Source: Xanthomonas cannabis pv. cannabis (lineage in GTDB: Bacteria > Pseudomonadota > Gammaproteobacteria > Xanthomonadales > Xanthomonadaceae). Taken from it: a stretch of 64,000 nt of DNA. The position numbers were made by a program, and so were the translations under genes. The stretch spans positions 1 through 64,000 of the forward strand of contig NZ_JSZE01000002.1 of the NCBI RefSeq assembly GCF_000802365.1, in the 5' to 3' direction. Each line of letters begins with the position of its first letter. Positions within the stretch are counted from its first letter, which is position 1. The notes under the pieces were generated by a model. The model was not told the origin of the DNA, did not search any database, and saw nothing but the letters and a program-made list of their open reading frames with translations. Positions 17,952-27,081 of this stretch are shown here, in pieces.

Positions 17952-18290
17952 ATGAAGGACGACGGCCGCGAACAGGCCTTATCCGATGCGGTGCTGTGCA
18001 ACAAGGTTAGCCCGAACACATGCACGCACCACCTGACGTTGGCCGAGGTCACCCAGATCATAGGCGTGGCCGGCGATGATCGGCGCGCTGGCCGCCGAAC
18101 ACGGCGACACGCTGCAGCGCACGAGACGCCTTCCAGCGGCAACATGCTGTCAGCTCTGCTGCTGGAATCGTCCGCCAAGGGCACGCTGGCCAGATTATCA
18201 GCGAGTCGATCGCGGACGACCGGATCACGCCGAACGAAGCCGCCGCGAGTGCGGTGGCATGCGGCGACGCCCAGGAAATGGACACCGACC
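17952..18290 (+). pseudogene. Phage regulatory protein of CP76/CII type, frameshifted remnant
   Basis: Recognisable pieces of one protein lie in three different frames. NKVSPNTCTHHLTLAEVTQI is in the frame of 17952. GALAAEHGDTLQRT is one frame over at about 18079-18120. TPSSGNMLSALLLESSAKG returns to the first frame, and IISESIADDRITPNE then ACGDAQEM is in the third frame from 18191. This order (N-P-N/S-T-x-x-H-H-L-T-L, then A-x-G-D, then D-x-R-I-T-P-N-E) is that of the P2-like CII/CP76 family. At least three frameshifts are needed, so it is a pseudogene. It marks the neighbourhood as a prophage remnant. Confidence 0.7.
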
Positions 18291-19350
18291 AGACCGCACA
18301 TCAACCCCTGCAGATCCACCTTCCGGTGACCTGGAACGTCCTTGCATTGATCGCGCGGCTGTCGACCCGGCTCAGCTGCACCGAGGTGGTCTGTGGAAAG
18401 GACTCACGGCATTGCGCTGCGCCTTCTGCCCATTGCCGATGGAAGACTTCGGATCTGCTCGGCCCGCCGGTTTTGAATGACCTCATCTGATCGGTACGGG
18501 AGACGGTATGCAACGATGTCGCAGAGGCCGCGGTGGCCAACGTAGCGGACATCAAGACGCCGAACAGGATGACGTTCTGAAAGACGTTTCTAGACGACCA
18601 AGCGCTGTTTTCATCTGGGCGACCACTGGTGAGTGGGTGGAGACACTGAATCCGGGCGCGAGGCTACGGCGCGGATAAGTCGCTCATATGACGATGGCTT
18701 TGCCTTAAATAGTGGGTTATTCGGGCATTCAGAGCACGGCTGCTTCGGCGGCGCCAGAGCGGCGGTCGCCGGCCGAGCCCAATCGACATCGCACGCTGAA
18801 GGCTGCATGCGGGCGATGCGATTAGTCCGGCGCAACGATGTCGCGAAGAACGGCGCCTCGCTGATTCGCGTATGGCAACACCCTATCTGTCGCGAGGATT
18901 TGTTTGAGGCAGATAAGACAGGGTGGCCCGGGTAATTGCATTCGATGAAATGGGCGAATGCGGTTGGCGAGTCGGCAAGTTGAGTGACCACCCCGAGCGC
19001 CCCCGGCGTGGATCGGGTCGTGTTGATGAAGCAATGCCGCGTTGGCCACATGCTTTGGGTCAAACTCGCGCATGTCGCGTATCTGGTATCGAAGGCTGAG
19101 CGAGGTTGCGCGCACGGTGCGACAAGGCGTCATGTCGCTGCAGGGTGTCGCGCACAGATGCCGCGTCGCATGGACCAGATCGATTTGTTGAGTCCGCTTA
19201 TTCAGGGCGAACTGCATTGGTATAACGATAAAAGCATATTAGTCAGGATAAGGCTTGGTACGTCGGCCCACTTTGATGCAGATATAGGCATGATCAAGCG
19301 TTCACGGCAATCGCATTATTGTGCCGTCCAACTTCAGGACCACGACGTAA
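18291..19350. other. Non-coding stretch between phage remnant and sensor kinase
   Basis: About 1 kb in which I find no credible gene on either strand; open frames are short and compositionally like shadows. The reading frame of the third CP76 piece runs on to about 18490 but loses recognisable similarity. From about 19190 the composition turns AT-richer (GGTATAACGATAAAAGCATA), fitting the promoter region of the kinase gene that starts at 19351. Probably decayed element DNA. Confidence 0.45.
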
Positions 19351-20358
19351 ATGGCCGAGCACCAGGAAGACGCCGCAAAGTCTCGTATCTACGAGGCCTT
19401 GTTGCAGGCAACGCCGGACCTTTTATATGTGTTCGACACCCAGCACCGTTTCGTCTACGCCAATCAGGCATTGCTGACGATGTGGGGCATGCGCTGGGAA
19501 GAGGCATGCGGAAAGACCTGCCTGGAGATCGGGTATGAGCCCTGGCATGCCGCGATGCACGATGAAGAAATCGAGCGCGTCATCGCAACCGGCCAGCCGC
19601 TGCGTGGCGAAGTGCCATTTCCGCATACGGTCAAGGGATTGCGGATCTACGATTACATCTTTACGCCGGTTTTCGGGCCAGATGGAGAAGTGGAGGCCAT
19701 TGCCGGCGCCACGCGCGACATCACCGAACACAAACAGCACGAGCAACACCTGCAGCTGTTGATCAACGAGCTCAACCATCGGGTCAAGAATTCGCTGGTG
19801 ATGGTGCAGTCGCTGGCGCGGCAGTCATTCAACAATGCCGACAGCCTGGCCGATGCACAGGAGAAGATCGATGCGCGCCTGCTGGCGCTGTCGCGTGCGC
19901 ACGATACGCTGACGCGGGAAAACTGGGTCAGTGCCGATATTCTGGAACTTACCCGCGATGCGGCGACGCTCTACGAATCGCGCGACAGCCAGCGCTTCAC
20001 CCTGCAGGGCGAGTCCTGCCGTCTCGATCCGCGGCGCGCACTGGCATTGTCGATGGCGCTGCACGAGCTGTGCACCAACGCGCTGAAGTACGGTGCGCTG
20101 TCCTCGTCCGATGGTGCGGTTCGGATCGTGTGGGAGCGCCACGTCCGCGATGGACAGGCGCTGCTTGAGCTGGTCTGGCAGGAGTCCGGCGGGCCGCGCG
20201 TGCAACCGCCGACGCGCAAGGGCTTCGGCTCGCGGCTGTTGGAGCGCGGCTTGAAGCATGATCTCAAGGGCGAAGTGGACCTGTCGTTCGAACCTGCCGG
20301 CGTGTGCTTCCGCGTGTCGATCCCATTGCCGGTCGAGCTTGCCGAGGTGCAGCCGTGA
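19351..20358 (+). CDS. PAS-domain sensor histidine kinase, HWE/HisKA_2 type
   Basis: 335-residue soluble kinase with no membrane segment. A PAS domain occupies about residues 12-125 (LLQATPDLLYVFDTQHRFVY then GATRDITEHKQ). It is followed by the HWE-type dimerisation box with phospho-acceptor His143 in LINELNHRVKNSLVMVQSLA, and the ATPase N box HELCTNALKYGALS. The C-terminal GFGSRLLERGLKHDLKG is typical of this subfamily. HWE kinases often sense light or redox state through PAS/PAC domains; the signal here is unknown. The stop overlaps the start of the response regulator gene, so the pair forms one operon. Confidence 0.9.
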   Translation: MAEHQEDAAKSRIYEALLQATPDLLYVFDTQHRFVYANQALLTMWGMRWEEACGKTCLEIGYEPWHAAMHDEEIERVIATGQPLRGEVPFPHTVKGLRIYDYIFTPVFGPDGEVEAIAGATRDITEHKQHEQHLQLLINELNHRVKNSLVMVQSLARQSFNNADSLADAQEKIDARLLALSRAHDTLTRENWVSADILELTRDAATLYESRDSQRFTLQGESCRLDPRRALALSMALHELCTNALKYGALSSSDGAVRIVWERHVRDGQALLELVWQESGGPRVQPPTRKGFGSRLLERGLKHDLKGEVDLSFEPAGVCFRVSIPLPVELAEVQP

Positions 20359-20717
20359 CCATGCGCGTGTTGCTGGTCGAAGACGAATCGCTGGTTGCGA
20401 TGCTGCTGGAAGATTGTCTGGCCGAGCTGGGCTACGAAGTCGCAGCGACCGTCGGTGACGTCGATACGGCACTGGCGGTCGTGCAGCAAGGCCACCTGGA
20501 TCTGGCGGTGCTGGACGTCAACCTGGGCGGAACGCTGTCGTTTCCCATTGCAGAAGAACTGGATGCGCGCGGCGTGCCGTATATCTTCGTGACCGGCTAT
20601 GCGCAGAGCGGAATCCCGGAGAAGTTCCGGCACCGGCATGGGCTGCAGAAGCCGTTCCAGTTCCGTGACCTGCAACAGGCGTTGTCGCTACTGGAGCAGG
20701 GCGTCAAAGTCGGGTGA
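20355..20717 (+). CDS. Single-domain response regulator partner of the HWE kinase
   Basis: 120-residue receiver domain without an output domain. The acidic pair is in VLLVEDES, the phospho-acceptor is Asp54 in LAVLDVNLGG, the conserved Thr is in IFVTGYAQ, and the Lys is in GLQKPFQF. A GAGG sequence is well placed for a GTG start at 20355, which overlaps the kinase stop (GTGA); the ATG at 20361 is the alternative. Such stand-alone receivers paired with HWE kinases usually pass phosphate to, or compete with, another partner; none is visible nearby. Confidence 0.88.
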   Translation: MTMRVLLVEDESLVAMLLEDCLAELGYEVAATVGDVDTALAVVQQGHLDLAVLDVNLGGTLSFPIAEELDARGVPYIFVTGYAQSGIPEKFRHRHGLQKPFQFRDLQQALSLLEQGVKVG

Positions 20718-20905
20718 TCGGGTTGCCGTGCACGCACATCAAGACTGTGCGCGCACTGACCCGGTAGAGAATCAGAGCGACTCAGGCGCCGGCGCGTAAG
20801 GCCATTCCCAGCGTGCATCATCGCTGGCAGTTGCGTCTGCGCCCGATCACACGCCGAGTGCAGGCGGAAAGGCGCTTGGACACCGGTGTGTTGTCGACGC
20901 CCGCA

Positions 20906-20945
20906 GCTTGCAGCGATGTCGGCCAGCGCCGGCATCGCTGCAAGC
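20906..20945. terminator. Strong hairpin between convergent response regulator and chemoreceptor genes
   Basis: GCTTGCAGCGATG (20906-20918) pairs perfectly with CATCGCTGCAAGC (20933-20945). The stem continues through one T-G wobble and CGGC/GCCG to a 4-nt CAGC loop, about 18 bp in all. It sits between the ends of two convergent genes and so can serve both strands, although neither side has a clear T run. Confidence 0.6.
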
Positions 20946-20958
20946 CAACGCAGCGCCG

Positions 20959-23127
20959 CTAGGCGCTGCGGACCTTGCTCAACAGCTGCGCGACCGGTGT
21001 GGCTGCGCGCGGGCCGGCCTGTCGTATTGCGGCTGTTTCGATCCGGAAGATGGCCACCGCATCGGTAAGCTGGACGGCCTGTTCTTCCATGGCGCGCGCG
21101 GCGGCAGTGGCTTCTTCCACCAGCGCCGCATTTTGCTGCGTGGTTTCGTCCATGTGGGTGATGGTCTGGTTGACCTGCTCGATGCCGGCAGACTGTTCCT
21201 GCGAGGCTGCGGAAATCTCGCCCATGATGTCGGTCACGCGTTGCACGCTTGCGACCACATCGCCCATGGTCTTGCCGGCGCTGTGCACCAGCGCCGAGCC
21301 TTCGGCCACGCGCTGCACCGAATCGTCGATCAGGTCCTTGATCTGCTTGGCCGCGCCGGAGGAGCGCTGCGCCAGCGTGCGGACTTCCGATGCCACCACC
21401 GCAAAGCCGCGGCCTTGCTCACCCGCACGTGCTGCTTCCACCGCAGCGTTCAACGCCAGGATGTTGGTCTGGAACGCGATGCCGTCGATGACGGAGATGA
21501 TGTCGGAAATCTTCTTGGACGAGGCTTCGATGCCGCTCATGGTCTCGACGACCTTTCCCACCACATCGCCGCCCTGCGAGGCCACGCGTGCGGCGCCGAT
21601 GGCGAGCTGATTTGCTTGGCGCGCACTCTCGGCGTTCTGTCTGACCGTGGAGGTCAGCTCTTCCATCGAGGCAGCGGTTTCTTCGAGGTTTGCGGCCTGC
21701 TGCTCGGTGCGTTGCGAAAGATCCTGATTGCCCGCCGCGATCTCGCTGGCCGCCGCGTTGATCGACACCGCCGATTGCTGGATGTTGCCGACGATCTGCG
21801 CCAGCTGGCTGGCGGTGGCATTGGCATCGTCACGCATCTGCGCGAAGACGCCGCGGAATTCGCCACTCATGCGTGCAGTGAGGTCGCCGGCGGCGATTGC
21901 CTGCAGCAGCGACGACAAGGACTGCAGGTTGCCGTCTGCGGTGGACATCAGGTGGTTGAGGCTTTCGACCATGATGCGGAAGTCGAACTGGAAACGCTCG
22001 ACATCGCCGCGCGCGCTGAAGTCGCCATTGGCCGCGGCCTGCGCCAGATGCTTGATCTCGTGATTCATGGCCGACAGGTTGAGTTTGACCTGCGACATGG
22101 TGTCGCTGAACACGGCTTTTTCGCCTGGCAACGGCTGCATGTCTTCGGACAGCTCGCCCACCGCGTAGCGGCCCATGATGCGTGCCAGGTCGGTCTGCAC
22201 GGCGACGTGCGAGGCCACCAGCAGGTTGGTGTCGTTGGCCATGCGGCCGTAGTCGCCTGGAAATGCGCTGGCGTCGATGCGGAAGCTGATCTGGCCGGCG
22301 TCATGGCGCCTGGCCATGTCGGTCTGTGCGGTGATCAGGTTGCGCAGCTGCAGCTGCATCTTGTCCATCGCCTGCAGCAGACGGCCGGTTTCATCGTTGG
22401 CGGTGGTGTGGACGTCGTTGTGCAGGTTGCCGGCGGCGATGGCTTCGGCAGTGCGGGTGGCCTGGCTCAGTGGCTTGGTGAGGCTGCGGGTGATCAGCCA
22501 TGCCAGCAAGGTGCTGATGACCAGGGCCGCGATGCCGCCGCTTGCCAGGATGACCTTGCCACGATGCATCGATGCGACTGCAACTGCATAGGCCTCCTTG
22601 CTGAGGCGTCGTTCCAGCGCGGCATTGGCACCAATGGCCGCCTGCTGTTCGTTCATTGCGGTGGCGGCAGCGCCTTGCAACAGCGCCTGTGCCTGCTGAT
22701 TCTGGTCGTGGATGCCGTAGTCCAGGATCTGGTTGTTGAATTTGACCGAGACGTCGCGCTTGTCCTGCACCTGCTTGAGCGCGTTCTTTTCCAGCGCGTT
22801 GCTGGGCATGGCCGCCAACGCATCGTGGGCCTGGCGGTAGCGCGTGCGATTGTCTTCGATCATCTGCATGGCGCGGCGGTTGGCCGCCTCGCCGGAGACC
22901 ATCACGATGTCGCGCAGACCGATCGCCACATTGGTATTGGCATCGAGCATGTCGGAAGAAAGTCGGATCCGCTCCATGTTGTTGTTGACGATGGTGTCCA
23001 GCTCATAGCGGGCGTTGGACATGGTGATCAGGCCGGCGGCCACGAGCAGGCCAGAGAGCAGGATCAGGATGCCGAAGGCCGCGCCCAGGCGACGACCGAC
23101 GTTGAGGCGTTGCAGATAATCGTTCAT
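20959..23127 (-). CDS. Methyl-accepting chemotaxis protein
   Basis: 722 residues from the ATG at 23127; a GTG two codons upstream is an alternative start. The first membrane helix is [21 protein letters not shown] four-helix-bundle periplasmic domain follows, then a second helix near residues 190-212 ([20 protein letters not shown]). Tandem HAMP-like modules follow ([20 protein letters not shown] and [18 protein letters not shown]). The signalling hairpin tip is [20 protein letters not shown]. The long cytoplasmic linker between the HAMP units ([18 protein letters not shown]) is typical of Xanthomonas Tsr-like receptors. The ligand is unknown; no che genes are adjacent. Confidence 0.93.
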   Translation of the reverse strand: MNDYLQRLNVGRRLGAAFGILILLSGLLVAAGLITMSNARYELDTIVNNNMERIRLSSDMLDANTNVAIGLRDIVMVSGEAANRRAMQMIEDNRTRYRQAHDALAAMPSNALEKNALKQVQDKRDVSVKFNNQILDYGIHDQNQQAQALLQGAAATAMNEQQAAIGANAALERRLSKEAYAVAVASMHRGKVILASGGIAALVISTLLAWLITRSLTKPLSQATRTAEAIAAGNLHNDVHTTANDETGRLLQAMDKMQLQLRNLITAQTDMARRHDAGQISFRIDASAFPGDYGRMANDTNLLVASHVAVQTDLARIMGRYAVGELSEDMQPLPGEKAVFSDTMSQVKLNLSAMNHEIKHLAQAAANGDFSARGDVERFQFDFRIMVESLNHLMSTADGNLQSLSSLLQAIAAGDLTARMSGEFRGVFAQMRDDANATASQLAQIVGNIQQSAVSINAAASEIAAGNQDLSQRTEQQAANLEETAASMEELTSTVRQNAESARQANQLAIGAARVASQGGDVVGKVVETMSGIEASSKKISDIISVIDGIAFQTNILALNAAVEAARAGEQGRGFAVVASEVRTLAQRSSGAAKQIKDLIDDSVQRVAEGSALVHSAGKTMGDVVASVQRVTDIMGEISAASQEQSAGIEQVNQTITHMDETTQQNAALVEEATAAARAMEEQAVQLTDAVAIFRIETAAIRQAGPRAATPVAQLLSKVRSA

Positions 23128-23590
23128 TTCCACATCCAGGTAGTGCAGCTTCGCCTGGCGGATGCGGGGTGCGTCCGCTCTGGCGTCTTGCCCAGCTAGC
23201 GGCAGAATCTGGACGAGCTAAAGCTTCCGTTCTGAAAATAGTTAGAGCGGATTCACCCCGCGCAAGACATTCCCCGACAGCTGTCCAGCCGGCCCTGACA
23301 GCACCTGATCCGGCGGGCACTTTCGATGTGTTTGCATGGGCCGTAGCGTGCCAACTGCAGAACGATGGACAGCTTGCTGCTGGCCCAGAACAGAGTTTGT
23401 TGTTGCAGCCACGGGCAACAACCGCGTCACATCGCGCTGCATTGCACAACGCGCCTCATAACAGCAGGCGAACGCACTCACCAAGCAGCATGCGGCGCTG
23501 CGGCGACAGGGCGAAACCCTCAGCGCCGTGCAGCGTGACGCTGGGGCTGATGCAGCGCTTGCCGGCGCGGTGCGGTGTGGTGACGGCAGG
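23128..23590. other. Spacer upstream of the chemoreceptor gene, no gene seen
   Basis: About 460 bp between the start of the chemoreceptor and the end of the next small gene, both on the minus strand. Only shadow frames are present. The stretch near 23235-23250 (CTGAAAATAGTTAGAG) is AT-richer and could belong to the receptor promoter. Confidence 0.4.
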
Positions 23591-23797
23591 TCAGCCTTCC
23601 AGCGCCTTCAACACATCGGCGTGGAGCTGCTGTGCACCGGCTTCGCTGTTGAAGCGTGCAAAGACCTCTTCGCCGGAGATCAGGCCGACTCGTACCGAGT
23701 GGCAGTATGAGCCGAAGTTCTCGCCGGCGTTGAACGGATCGCTGATGACGGAAATATGGTTGAGGCGGACCCGGGTGGTGCCGAACTGGATGAACAT
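23591..23797 (-). CDS. Conserved-looking small protein of unknown function
   Basis: 68 residues beginning MFIQFGTTRVRLNHISVISD and ending QLHADVLKALEG. The choice of start rests on a strong Shine-Dalgarno sequence (AGGAG) 8 bases before this ATG; the longer upstream frame has no such signal. The protein alternates short strands (SVRVGLISGEEVFARF) with a C-terminal helix, suggesting a small folded domain. It has no signal peptide or membrane segment. I do not recognise a family. Confidence 0.7.
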   Translation of the reverse strand: MFIQFGTTRVRLNHISVISDPFNAGENFGSYCHSVRVGLISGEEVFARFNSEAGAQQLHADVLKALEG

Positions 23798-23993
23798 CTG
23801 CGATCTCCTGTGTGAGCGCCGAGTTTCCCATTTTGGCGTGCATGGAAGAAGCATGCATCGGCGTGCACGCCAGACAGGCAAGGGCGGTACGTGAACGGGT
23901 TCGCCATTGCCATGGCGGGCGCTGCAGACCGGCACCTCACGCATCCGGGGAACCAGCACGTACACTGCCGTGCCCTAGTGCCGAGCTCGCCCG

Positions 23994-24704
23994 ATGTCCG
24001 ATCCGATCCGTCTCGACAAATGCGTGGCTGCGCGCTACGGCTGCTCGCGTGGCGAGGCGCAGCAGTACATCGAAGGCGGCTGGGTCAGTGTGGATGGCGT
24101 GGTGGTCGAAGAGCCGCAGGCGTTGGCGACGATGGAGCAGGTGAACTTGGCCGCCGACGCTGTGCTGGCACCTGCGGAGCCTGCCACCTTGCTGCTGCAC
24201 AAGCCGGCCGGCATGCGTGCCGACGCCGCGGTGGCCTTGGCGAGCCCGCAGTCGCGTAGCGAGCTGGACCACTCCGCGACGCGCGTGCTCAGGCGCCACT
24301 TCCTGCGCCTCAATGCGCCGTTGCCGCTGGAGGACGAGGCAAGCGGCCTGCTGGTGCTGACTCAGGACGGTCGCGTGCTGCGCAGGTTGAGTGCCGATGC
24401 CAGCGCCATCGAGCAGGAATTCCTGGTGGAAGTGCGTGGCGCCTTGCGTCCCTACGGCATGGCCAGGCTGGCGCAGGGGTTGGTCTATCAGCAACGGACC
24501 CTGCCGCCGTGCAAGGTGAGCTGGCAGAACGAAGAGCGGCTGCGCTTTGCCATCAAGCACGTGCAGCCCGGCCAGATGCGTTTCATGTGCGGCGAGGTGG
24601 GGCTGGAGGCGGTGAGCATCCGCCGTCTGCGCTTGGGGCGTGTTTCGTTGGGCAAGCTGGCCATCGGCCAGTGGCGCTATCTGCCTGCAGGCGAGCGCTT
24701 TTGA
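23994..24704 (+). CDS. S4-domain RNA pseudouridine synthase (RluF/RsuA-like) with altered catalytic motif
   Basis: 236 residues. The N-terminal S4 RNA-binding domain covers about 1-55 (IRLDKCVAARYGCSRGEAQQ, then VSVDGVVV). The catalytic domain contains LLHKPAGM (residues 67-74) and, where the family has G-R-L-D-x-x-T-S-G, reads P111-L-E113-D-E-A-S-G118. By spacing, Glu113 replaces the catalytic aspartate. The C-terminal LEAVSIRRLRLGRVSLGKL matches the family ending. It may modify rRNA or tRNA with altered chemistry, or act only as an RNA-binding protein. Confidence 0.82.
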   Translation: MSDPIRLDKCVAARYGCSRGEAQQYIEGGWVSVDGVVVEEPQALATMEQVNLAADAVLAPAEPATLLLHKPAGMRADAAVALASPQSRSELDHSATRVLRRHFLRLNAPLPLEDEASGLLVLTQDGRVLRRLSADASAIEQEFLVEVRGALRPYGMARLAQGLVYQQRTLPPCKVSWQNEERLRFAIKHVQPGQMRFMCGEVGLEAVSIRRLRLGRVSLGKLAIGQWRYLPAGERF

Positions 24705-24942
24705 GCAAGCGCGGCGGAGGTTGCATCCGGTCTGCGCAGACGGCGTTGACGCTGTCCGCGGCCCCGGCCGTGTCGCCGGCTTCAACAGGCTGGCCGTGCC
24801 GGCAGACAAGTTGTCGCCACTAACCGCGACGCTGCTGCCGTGCTGGAAGTGGCCAGACCAAGGCCAACTCCTGTCGACCGACGCCTGACCGGCCGCGCGT
24901 TGCATGTACGGCGGCATGCGTTGCGGGCCGGTGTCCGAACGC

Positions 24943-25053
24943 TTACTTCTTGTTGCGCTTTTTCTTGGCGCGGGTCACCAGCCAGAACACGACGGCGATG
25001 ATGCCGATCACCAGGATGACGAAAGCCGGTGATAGAAACGAATTGTCGCCCAT
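24943..25053 (-). CDS. 36-residue single-span membrane protein
   Basis: The sequence begins MGDNSFLSPAFVILVIGI and ends VTRAKKKRNKK: one hydrophobic helix (about residues 10-27) followed by a strongly basic tail, as in small inner-membrane proteins with the C-terminus inside. The start is fixed by a textbook AGGAG eight bases before the ATG (AGGAGATCCTCATG). The long open frame running further upstream on this strand is discounted because it lacks a ribosome site and has shadow composition. Function unknown. Confidence 0.7.
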   Translation of the reverse strand: MGDNSFLSPAFVILVIGIIAVVFWLVTRAKKKRNKK

Positions 25054-25975
25054 GAGGATCTCCTGAAAGTCGTCTGCAGCGAAGCACTGCACTGGCGTTA
25101 GCCTAGCGAGCGGCCTGCTTGATAGCGTGAAATGCGCTGGATGTGCAGATCGACGCGGTGCGTTGGCGCGACCCAGTGGCAGGGCTGGACGCACGCCATC
25201 GAGGCCATCCGTCCATGGTGACGGAGCGCTGCATGCAATCACGCATGCGGGATGACCCATTGCCTGCACCGCGCAAGGCGCGTCGGCGCCGCTCGTCCAG
25301 CGGCTGCGCAGATCTGCTCGTATCGCCCGCGTAGGGCGCCGGTGCGCTGCACACGGCGCGACAAGTCGGCGGATCGATGCGATCGGCCTGTCCGACAGGA
25401 GGTCAAGAGATGAGTCGAGGGGCCGGCTTGCTCGCCGGATCAAGCGCGCGTTAGGGACAACGTCCGCACGCTGCGTGCATTGGCTGGCATGGGGACTGAC
25501 GGTGCATCGCTCACGTGCGACAGACATGCGTTGCCTGACGCCGTCGCAAGACGACATGGCGCTGGCACTGCCATGGCAGTGTCCCGGCAGGGGCGTGCTC
25601 AGCGCCTCGCGAGTTGAGCGGCCCAACAGGCCTCGCGTCCGGTCGCTGCAGTTTAAATGCGAACTGCGTCACGTAAATCGGGACGGCGCCGACAGGCTAT
25701 CGGGGCGATCCCTACGATGGATTCCCCCGCCACGTCGGCCTCCGGGCGCAACCGTTGCAGGTCAGTGCAGGATCGAAGTGCGGCAGAGTTCGAAGCAATC
25801 GATCTGGACAGTACGACGCCTTGGCAGACCGCAGTGAAGCTGTCATCGTCGAGCTGTAGTGGCCTGCGCAGCCCTGGCGCAGCGTGTCGTGCTCAGTTCC
25901 GGCCGCCGCCGCACCGCGCGACGGTTGAGGCTTCATGCCGAAAGTGTGGGCGGCGGTCCAACCGGTCCTGACGCG
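25054..25975. other. 922-bp stretch without a convincing gene
   Basis: Both strands were examined; frames are arginine/proline-rich shadows with no family resemblance. One feature stands out: AGGAGGT at 25398-25404 is followed by ATG at 25410 and a 14-codon ORF ending at 25454, a very strong ribosome site on a very short frame. A 14-bp palindrome, CCTGACGCGTCAGG, lies at 25967-25980 over the stop of the next gene. Confidence 0.45.
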
Positions 25976-26380
25976 TCAGGCGCTTGGCGTCGCCAGCACG
26001 CGGCGCTTGGCCATCACGCTTCGGATCGCGGTCAACAATTGCTCCGGGGTGTAGGGCTTTTCGAGGAAGGCTACGCCGTCGGGCAGGATCTCTTCGACAT
26101 ATTCCACCGCCAGGCCGGAGGTCAGCAGCACCGGCAGGTTGTACGGTGCATGTGCCGTCTTCAGCGCCAGGTCCACACCGGTCAGGCCGCCTGGAAAATG
26201 GATGTCGGAGAACAGCACGTCTACGCGCGGGTCGCTTTCGATCAGGGTCAGCGCTTCCTCGACCGAGCCGGCACTGCGGCAGGTAAAGCCATAGCTTTCC
26301 AGGACAAGGCAGCTGAGTTGTCGGGTGCCGTCGCCGTCCTCGACAACGAATACAACCGGCCGTTCCTTGTTCTGTGACAT
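25976..26380 (-). CDS. Single-domain response regulator
   Basis: 134 residues from the ATG at 26380 (MSQNKERPVVFVVEDGDGTR). It is a CheY-like receiver only: the acidic pocket is in VFVVEDGD, the phospho-acceptor Asp is in VDVLFSDIHFPGG, the Thr position is in VLLTSGLA, and the Lys is in AFLEKPYTPEQLL. Receivers of this kind in Xanthomonas often act with hybrid kinases. No kinase is adjacent, so the cognate sensor is unknown. Confidence 0.88.
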   Translation of the reverse strand: MSQNKERPVVFVVEDGDGTRQLSCLVLESYGFTCRSAGSVEEALTLIESDPRVDVLFSDIHFPGGLTGVDLALKTAHAPYNLPVLLTSGLAVEYVEEILPDGVAFLEKPYTPEQLLTAIRSVMAKRRVLATPSA

Positions 26381-26458
26381 GAGCACGTCTCGTAAGGCAG
26401 ACCACATTCTCAGCGATGCGGCAGTGAACCCCTCGTCAACGCAGACGGAGCCGTATGG

Positions 26459-26941
26459 TTACCAGCCGAACGGGCCCGGACCATAGCCGCCGGGGGCGTA
26501 ACGTGGGCCGAAGACCGGGCCTTCGCCGCGCCCGACGCTGATGCTGACGCCGATCTGGTGCGCCTTGCCGTCATCGTCGTAATAGGTCTTGCAGGAATTC
26601 AGATTGGCGGCCTGCCAGTTGCTGTTGCCGCCGCGACTGGAGTAGCCCATGCCGGTCTCCACAGCGCCATGCAGCTTGCCCTGGCATTGCTCGGCGCGTT
26701 CGGCAGCGATTGATGCCGCACTCGGGCGCGCCAGGGCAGGCCGTGGCCCGCTCTTGTCGCCGTAGTAGGTGCCCGGCGGGTCGGTGCTGTATTCCGGGTC
26801 GGACCGATACTGCACCGGGGCCTGCGGAACGCTCAGGTCTAGCGACCGCGCGCTGGCGGGCTCGGCGCCGCCGTCGCCAGTCTGGGCGAGCGCGCTGCCG
26901 GCAGCAAACAGAATGGCCAGGAAAAGCAGGCTGCGTTTCAT
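26459..26941 (-). CDS. Exported protein of unknown function
   Basis: 160 residues from the ATG at 26941. A clear signal peptide (MKRSLLFLAILFAAGSALAQ, cleavage after ALA) is followed by a low-complexity, proline/tyrosine-rich mature region. The middle contains AERAEQCQGKLHGAVETGMG and a pair of cysteines (EQC and NSC) that could form a disulphide. The C-terminus is glycine/proline-rich (FGPRYAPGGYGPGPFGW). No known domain is recognised; probably periplasmic. An upstream in-frame ATG at 26959 would precede the signal peptide and is less likely. Confidence 0.75.
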   Translation of the reverse strand: MKRSLLFLAILFAAGSALAQTGDGGAEPASARSLDLSVPQAPVQYRSDPEYSTDPPGTYYGDKSGPRPALARPSAASIAAERAEQCQGKLHGAVETGMGYSSRGGNSNWQAANLNSCKTYYDDDGKAHQIGVSISVGRGEGPVFGPRYAPGGYGPGPFGW

Positions 26942-27081
26942 CGGGTGGACTCTCATCAAGAGGGACTGACAGCGCGTGCTGGATCGCCTTGTGAAACTAG
27001 CAACGGCCGATTGAATGCGCGCTGTCGATTCCGTGGATTTTTTGCGCCGGCGCCGCCACCGTAATGACGCACGCTATTGCA

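Noticed and set aside
20908-23199. 763-codon plus-strand open frame antisense to the chemoreceptor gene
   Set aside because: Mirror of a real coding strand; the minus-strand product has a complete receptor architecture and the plus frame has none.
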